DNA of 64,000 bases from NCBI RefSeq assembly GCF_002211365.1, contig NZ_LOKZ01000006.1, forward strand, positions 89,756 to 153,755. Direction: 5' to 3'. Both the position numbers and the translations under genes were made by a program. The notes under the pieces were generated by a model that ran no database searches, had not been told where the DNA came from, and saw nothing but the letters and a program-made list of their open reading frames with translations. The first letter of the stretch is position 1. Each line of letters begins with the position of its first letter. Shown here one piece after another: positions 60,374 to 64,000 of the stretch. Source of the DNA: Rhizobium sp. R711. Its GTDB lineage: Bacteria > Pseudomonadota > Alphaproteobacteria > Rhizobiales > Rhizobiaceae.

Positions 60374-61766
60374 ATCACTTACTGCACGCGTCCTCCTGCT
60401 GACCACGATATGGTCAACCGTCGCGCTTGTCGTCATTGGCCTGCTGATCTCGACGCTGTACCGGAAGAGCGCTGAGCGCGGCTTTCAGGACCTGTTGCGC
60501 GCCCAGCTCTACAACGTCGTCAATTCCGTGACCATCGGCGATCAGGGAGCGCTTAGTGGAAGTCCGCAGCTCGGCGACCTGCGCTTTGCGCAGCCGAAAA
60601 CGGGCTGGTACTGGGTCGTCGAGCCGCTCGGCACCTACACGGCCCCTCCGCTGGTGTCGCCGTCACTTGGCTCTGTCTCGATCCCTGTTCCCTCGGTTCT
60701 CGAAGCGCCCTTCGACAAGAACTACGAGCGCTACTACCAGGTAACCGATGCCTCGGGGAACCGTATCCACGTCGCCGAGACCGAGGTCGTTCTGGATACC
60801 GATGGCCGTGCCGCGCGTTTTCGCGTTACCGGCAACGTCGATGTTGTCGAAGACGACGTTCGCAATTTCTCCCACAGCCTTTACCTGGCGCTGGCCGGCT
60901 TTGGTGTCGGCAGTCTGATCGTCAATGCACTGGCCATTCTCTATGGCCTCAAGCCGCTCGACAAGGCGCGCGCCGCGCTCGAGCGCATTCGTGCCGGCGA
61001 GAGCGAGCAGTTGAAAGGCGCGTTCCCGCGCGAAATCTTGCCGCTCGCCAACGAGGTCAACGCGCTGATCGACAGCAATCGCCGCATAGTCGAGCGGGCG
61101 CGCATGCAGGTCGGCAATCTCGCCCACTCGCTGAAGACGCCGATTGCCGTGCTGCTCAACGAGGCGCGCGTCCTGGAACGCTCGCACGGTGATCTCGTGC
61201 GCAGCCAGGCGGAGGCGATGCAGGGTCAGGTGCAATCCTATCTGAACCGCGCCCGAATAGCCGCACAACGCGAATCCGTACTCGCCCGCACCGATGCGGA
61301 ACCAGCGCTGGAACGGCTGGTACGCGTGATGCGGCGCTTGAACGTCGACAAGGAATTCGAACTCACGGTGGCGCCGCCGCATCTCGCGGTGGCCATGGAG
61401 CAGCAGGACCTCGAAGAGGTCGTCGGTAACCTTCTCGAGAATGCTGCCCGTTTCGCGGCGACCAAGGTTCGCGTCTCCGTCACAGAGGCGCCCGAAGACA
61501 TCAAGGGCGCGGAGGGGAGCGGGCGTCGCCACTGGGTCGAGCTTGTTGTCGAAGACGATGGACCGGGGCTTGAACCGGATCAGATCCGCGAAGCGCTGAA
61601 GCGCGGCAAGCGGCTGGATGAAAGCAAACCGGGCACCGGGCTCGGGCTGTCCATTGTGACGGAGATTTCCAACGAGTATCAGGGACGGCTCGAACTATCC
61701 CGCGGGCAATGGAACGGGTTGAAGGCCCGCCTTATTTTGCCGGGCATCACAAAGGATGTTGCGTGA
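60363..61766 (+). CDS. feuQ: FeuQ, sensor histidine kinase
   Basis: The 467-residue kinase starts at 60363 inside the end of feuP. It has two membrane helices (about residues 8-30 and 170-195) around a periplasmic domain, a HAMP-like linker, and a PhoQ-type H-box (NLAHSLKTPIAVLLNEARVL). ATP-binding boxes are NLLENAARFAATKV, VEDDGPGL and GTGLGLSIVTEI. It phosphorylates FeuP. FeuN would act on its periplasmic side. Confidence 0.9.
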   Translation: MRIKSLTARVLLLTTIWSTVALVVIGLLISTLYRKSAERGFQDLLRAQLYNVVNSVTIGDQGALSGSPQLGDLRFAQPKTGWYWVVEPLGTYTAPPLVSPSLGSVSIPVPSVLEAPFDKNYERYYQVTDASGNRIHVAETEVVLDTDGRAARFRVTGNVDVVEDDVRNFSHSLYLALAGFGVGSLIVNALAILYGLKPLDKARAALERIRAGESEQLKGAFPREILPLANEVNALIDSNRRIVERARMQVGNLAHSLKTPIAVLLNEARVLERSHGDLVRSQAEAMQGQVQSYLNRARIAAQRESVLARTDAEPALERLVRVMRRLNVDKEFELTVAPPHLAVAMEQQDLEEVVGNLLENAARFAATKVRVSVTEAPEDIKGAEGSGRRHWVELVVEDDGPGLEPDQIREALKRGKRLDESKPGTGLGLSIVTEISNEYQGRLELSRGQWNGLKARLILPGITKDVA

Positions 61767-61884
61767 GCAACTGCTTGATGTCACATAGAGATAGGCAATT
61801 GCATAGCATGCTTTGCCTTATTGCCGACACGGCGCGGTGTACGTGTGGCGGCGTTAGATTCACACCTGATTCTGGTTCGACCGA

Positions 61885-62310
61885 ATGATGCTACGTTCGC
61901 AAGGCATGATCGTTTCTTCGCTTCTCGTCGCTATGACGCTGTCTGGGTGCCAATCGACGAAGAGCGGTGGCTCCGGCGGGCTCTTCTCGCGGAAACCTCC
62001 GGCTTCGGCGACCTATATTGCGGCGTTGCAGGGCGGCATTATTGGTCGCAGCGGCGTGGAACTTAGCGATAGCGACCGCCAGCGCGCCCTCGAGGCCGAG
62101 TATCGTGCCTTGGAAGGTGCAGCAGTCGGTCAGCCCGTTGTCTGGAGCGGACGCAATGTCAGCGGCAGGGTCGTCGCGGCTGCGCCCTATCAGGTCGGCT
62201 CGCAGAATTGCCGTCAGTATACCCACAGCGTGACGATTGACGGCAAGGAGACGGTGGCGCGCGGTTCTGCCTGCCGAAACGACAACGGTAGCTGGTCGCC
62301 GCTCGGCTAA
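61885..62310 (+). CDS. Small outer-membrane-type lipoprotein
   Basis: The 141-residue protein has a lipoprotein signal peptide with lipobox LSGC (Cys after about residue 21; MIVSSLLVAMTLSGCQS). The mature domain resembles the 17 kDa surface antigen/RT0821 family: ALEAEYRALEGAAVGQPVVW and a C-terminal disulfide-ready pair in QNCRQYTHS and GSACRND. Two starts are possible (61885 or 61906); the second gives a more normal signal length. It lies between feuQ and cycH. Confidence 0.8.
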   Translation: MMLRSQGMIVSSLLVAMTLSGCQSTKSGGSGGLFSRKPPASATYIAALQGGIIGRSGVELSDSDRQRALEAEYRALEGAAVGQPVVWSGRNVSGRVVAAAPYQVGSQNCRQYTHSVTIDGKETVARGSACRNDNGSWSPLG

Positions 62311-62422
62311 CTCAGGTGACGGTAAGACTGACCGCTAGCGGTGTTGCGGCCAAACGCCTCAAATAATCGTCATTGCGGCTTTGCTTGTTGGAATAGGCGC
62401 TCGCTTCGAGTATTTGGCGGCT

Positions 62423-63556
62423 ATGCTTTTCTGGATTCTTGTGGCCGCTCTGACGGCGGTTGTCGCTGCAATTCTGCTTTATCCGCTTTTGCGTGGTGGC
62501 AAAGCGGTCGATGACACGCGCGCCGGGGAGGCTGCCGTCTATCGCGATCAGTTGCGCGAACTCGATCGTGACCTCGCCGGCGGACTGATTTCAGCCGACG
62601 AGGCGGACTATGCGCGAGCTGAAATCGGCCGGCGGCTGATCACGGTGTCGGCCGCGCCGGTGACCGATCGCAACCTCTCGAAGCATCACCGTCTGTCCGA
62701 AGCCTTCGTGCTACTGATGCTGCCCATCGTCGGGCTCTGTCTTTACATTCTGGTGGGGCGACCGGATTTGCCGTCGCAGCCGCTGGAAGCCCGACTTGCG
62801 AACCCTGGCAACGATATGGCGATCCTGGTCGCCAAGGCCGAGCGGCACTTGGTGCAGAATCCCGATGACGGTAAGGGCTGGGACGTGTTGGCGCCGATTT
62901 ACTTCAACACCATGCGCGTTGCCGATGCAGAAAATGCCTACAGCCATGCGATCCGCCTGCTGGGACCAAGCGTAGCACGGCTGGATGGCCTCGCCGAGAC
63001 GTTGATGGCCAAGTCGGACGGCGTCGTCACCGAAGATGCGCGCAAGGTACTGGAACAGTCGCTTCAACTGCAGCCGGACAATCCAAAGGCAAGTTTTTAC
63101 TTGGCACTCAGTATGGAGCAGGCCGGCAATGCTGCCGAGGCGAAAACCGCATTTGAGGCACTTGCCAAGCAATCGCCCGCCGACGCGCCCTGGCTGCCGC
63201 TTGTTGCCGAGCATATTGCGAGGAATGGCGGCGCGTTGCCGAGCGGCGCTGCGAATGCGCCGGGCAATCCGACGCAGGCGGACGCTGCGGCCGCAAAGAA
63301 CATGAACGCTGGCGACCAGCAGCAAATGATTCAGGGCATGGTGGCAAGCCTGGACGCGAAGCTCACCGAGGACCCGAACAATCTCGAAGGCTGGTTGCGG
63401 CTCGTCCGCTCTTATGTCGTATTGAAGGACAAGGATCGTGCGGTTGGAGCTCTGAAACGCGGACTGGCGGCGTTTCCGGCTGACAGCGAACAAGGCAAGC
63501 AACTGCTGGCCCTGGCGCGAGAGCTCGAGATTGCGACGGAAGGAATGAGCGAATGA
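62423..63556 (+). CDS. cycH: CycH (CcmI), cytochrome c maturation protein
   Basis: The 377-residue protein has two N-terminal membrane helices (starting [16 protein letters not shown], with the second near residue 95) linked by a loop with [18 protein letters not shown], as in CcmI. A periplasmic TPR part follows ([36 protein letters not shown]). It holds apocytochrome c for heme attachment. The stop overlaps cycJ by four bases. The start at 62423 fits the first helix better than an upstream one. Confidence 0.9.
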   Translation: MLFWILVAALTAVVAAILLYPLLRGGKAVDDTRAGEAAVYRDQLRELDRDLAGGLISADEADYARAEIGRRLITVSAAPVTDRNLSKHHRLSEAFVLLMLPIVGLCLYILVGRPDLPSQPLEARLANPGNDMAILVAKAERHLVQNPDDGKGWDVLAPIYFNTMRVADAENAYSHAIRLLGPSVARLDGLAETLMAKSDGVVTEDARKVLEQSLQLQPDNPKASFYLALSMEQAGNAAEAKTAFEALAKQSPADAPWLPLVAEHIARNGGALPSGAANAPGNPTQADAAAAKNMNAGDQQQMIQGMVASLDAKLTEDPNNLEGWLRLVRSYVVLKDKDRAVGALKRGLAAFPADSEQGKQLLALARELEIATEGMSE

Positions 63557-64000
63557 CGCGCAAGCAGAAACGCTTGGCGATCATCGCTGGCGGCATGAGC
63601 TTCATCATTGCCGCCGTGCTGCTCGTCATGTTCGCCTTCAGCCAATCGGTTGCCTATTTCTACATGCCGGCAGACATTGCAAAGAACCCGGTGCCGCCGG
63701 GAACCCGGATCAGGCTCGGCGGTCTGGTCGGCGAGGGCAGTATCGTGCGGGGCGAGGGCTCGACGGTGCAATTTGCCGTCACCGATGCGACCGGCGACCT
63801 GGTCAGGGTACGCTATACCGGCATTCTCCCCGACCTCTTTCGGGAAGGTCAGGGCGTCGTGACCGAGGGTCGTTTCGAGGCGGGCAGCGACGTCTTCACC
63901 GCCGACACCGTGCTTGCCAAGCACGACGAGAAGTACATGCCGAAGGACGTCGCCGACAAGCTGAAGGCGCAAGGGCTCTGGCAGCAAGGGGAGGCGGCGC
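63553..64000 (+). CDS. cycJ: CycJ (CcmE), heme chaperone, cut by the window end
   Basis: The visible 149 residues have an N-terminal membrane anchor ([20 protein letters not shown]) and the CcmE beta-barrel ([19 protein letters not shown]). The heme-binding His lies in [10 protein letters not shown]. CcmE carries heme covalently to the cytochrome c lyase. It is translationally coupled to cycH, and cycK/cycL are expected to follow outside the window. The cytochromes at 1047 and 1594 would depend on this system. Confidence 0.93.
   Translation, partial: MTRKQKRLAIIAGGMSFIIAAVLLVMFAFSQSVAYFYMPADIAKNPVPPGTRIRLGGLVGEGSIVRGEGSTVQFAVTDATGDLVRVRYTGILPDLFREGQGVVTEGRFEAGSDVFTADTVLAKHDEKYMPKDVADKLKAQGLWQQGEAA

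Noticed and set aside
1..64000. CRISPR arrays, insertion sequences, rRNA or tRNA genes.
   Set aside because: I found no regularly spaced repeats, no transposase sequence, no terminal inverted repeats with target duplications, and no cloverleaf-like segment in the gaps.

Overview
The window reads as chromosomal DNA of an alphaproteobacterium of the Rhizobiales, most likely Sinorhizobium/Ensifer or a close relative. This rests on recognisable rhizobial genes: a 143-residue Ros/MucR zinc-finger regulator, the feuN-feuP-feuQ module, the start of the cycHJ cytochrome c maturation operon, dmeRF, a DivJ-like cell-cycle kinase and a complete Mrp/Pha antiporter operon. I see no rRNA, tRNA, CRISPR array or transposase gene.

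Layout. 0-6 kb: a WYL/YafY-type regulator running off the left edge, a LysE exporter, two c-type cytochromes, a PfpI-like protein, an acetyltransferase preceded by what looks like a ribosome-mediated attenuator, the nickel/cobalt pair dmeR-dmeF, and a class A beta-lactamase. 6-11 kb: a frameshifted small gene, a gcd quinoprotein glucose dehydrogenase gene broken by one frameshift and one amber codon, and selO. 11-21 kb: a parDE toxin-antitoxin pair, a drug-efflux MFS gene, oligopeptidase B with a DUF1697 gene, a polysaccharide deacetylase, a FAD oxidoreductase, an AI-2E transporter and a two-domain VOC protein. 21-24 kb: a Usp-TraR/DksA pair behind a perfect FNR/FixK box, hemolysin III, an acetyltransferase-kinase pair and msrB. 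24.7-30.7 kb: mrpABCDEFG. 31-33 kb: mucR, a DnaA-domain-IV protein and a frameshifted DUF6456 gene. 33-43 kb: sufE, the DivJ-like kinase with a peptidoglycan-binding partner, several DUF genes, a peroxiredoxin, and a second WYL regulator with a VOC gene. 43-48 kb: a class A penicillin-binding protein, a YcgN-type protein, a divergent TetR/SDR pair and a YjbR protein.

48-59 kb holds a decayed gene transfer agent (GTA) cluster in RcGTA order: TerS, TerL (truncated), portal (broken), prohead protease, capsid and connector (intact), stopper and tail terminator (broken), then a fragment of the major tail protein joined by deletion to the large TIM-barrel tail protein. Host-type genes sit inside it: a GH19-like endolysin, a Dabb protein and two tiny genes between TerL and portal, and a GFA-MFS pair between g8 and g9. 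A candidate small RNA precedes it, and a perfect CtrA box lies beside the endolysin. 59-64 kb: feuN-feuP-feuQ, a lipoprotein, cycH and the start of cycJ.

Regulatory themes: two perfect CtrA boxes near a DivJ-like kinase and the GTA endolysin; two WYL regulators that share an operator half-site; and a putative aromatic-amino-acid attenuator. Frameshifts in three non-phage loci may be real decay or assembly indels, which sequence alone cannot settle.
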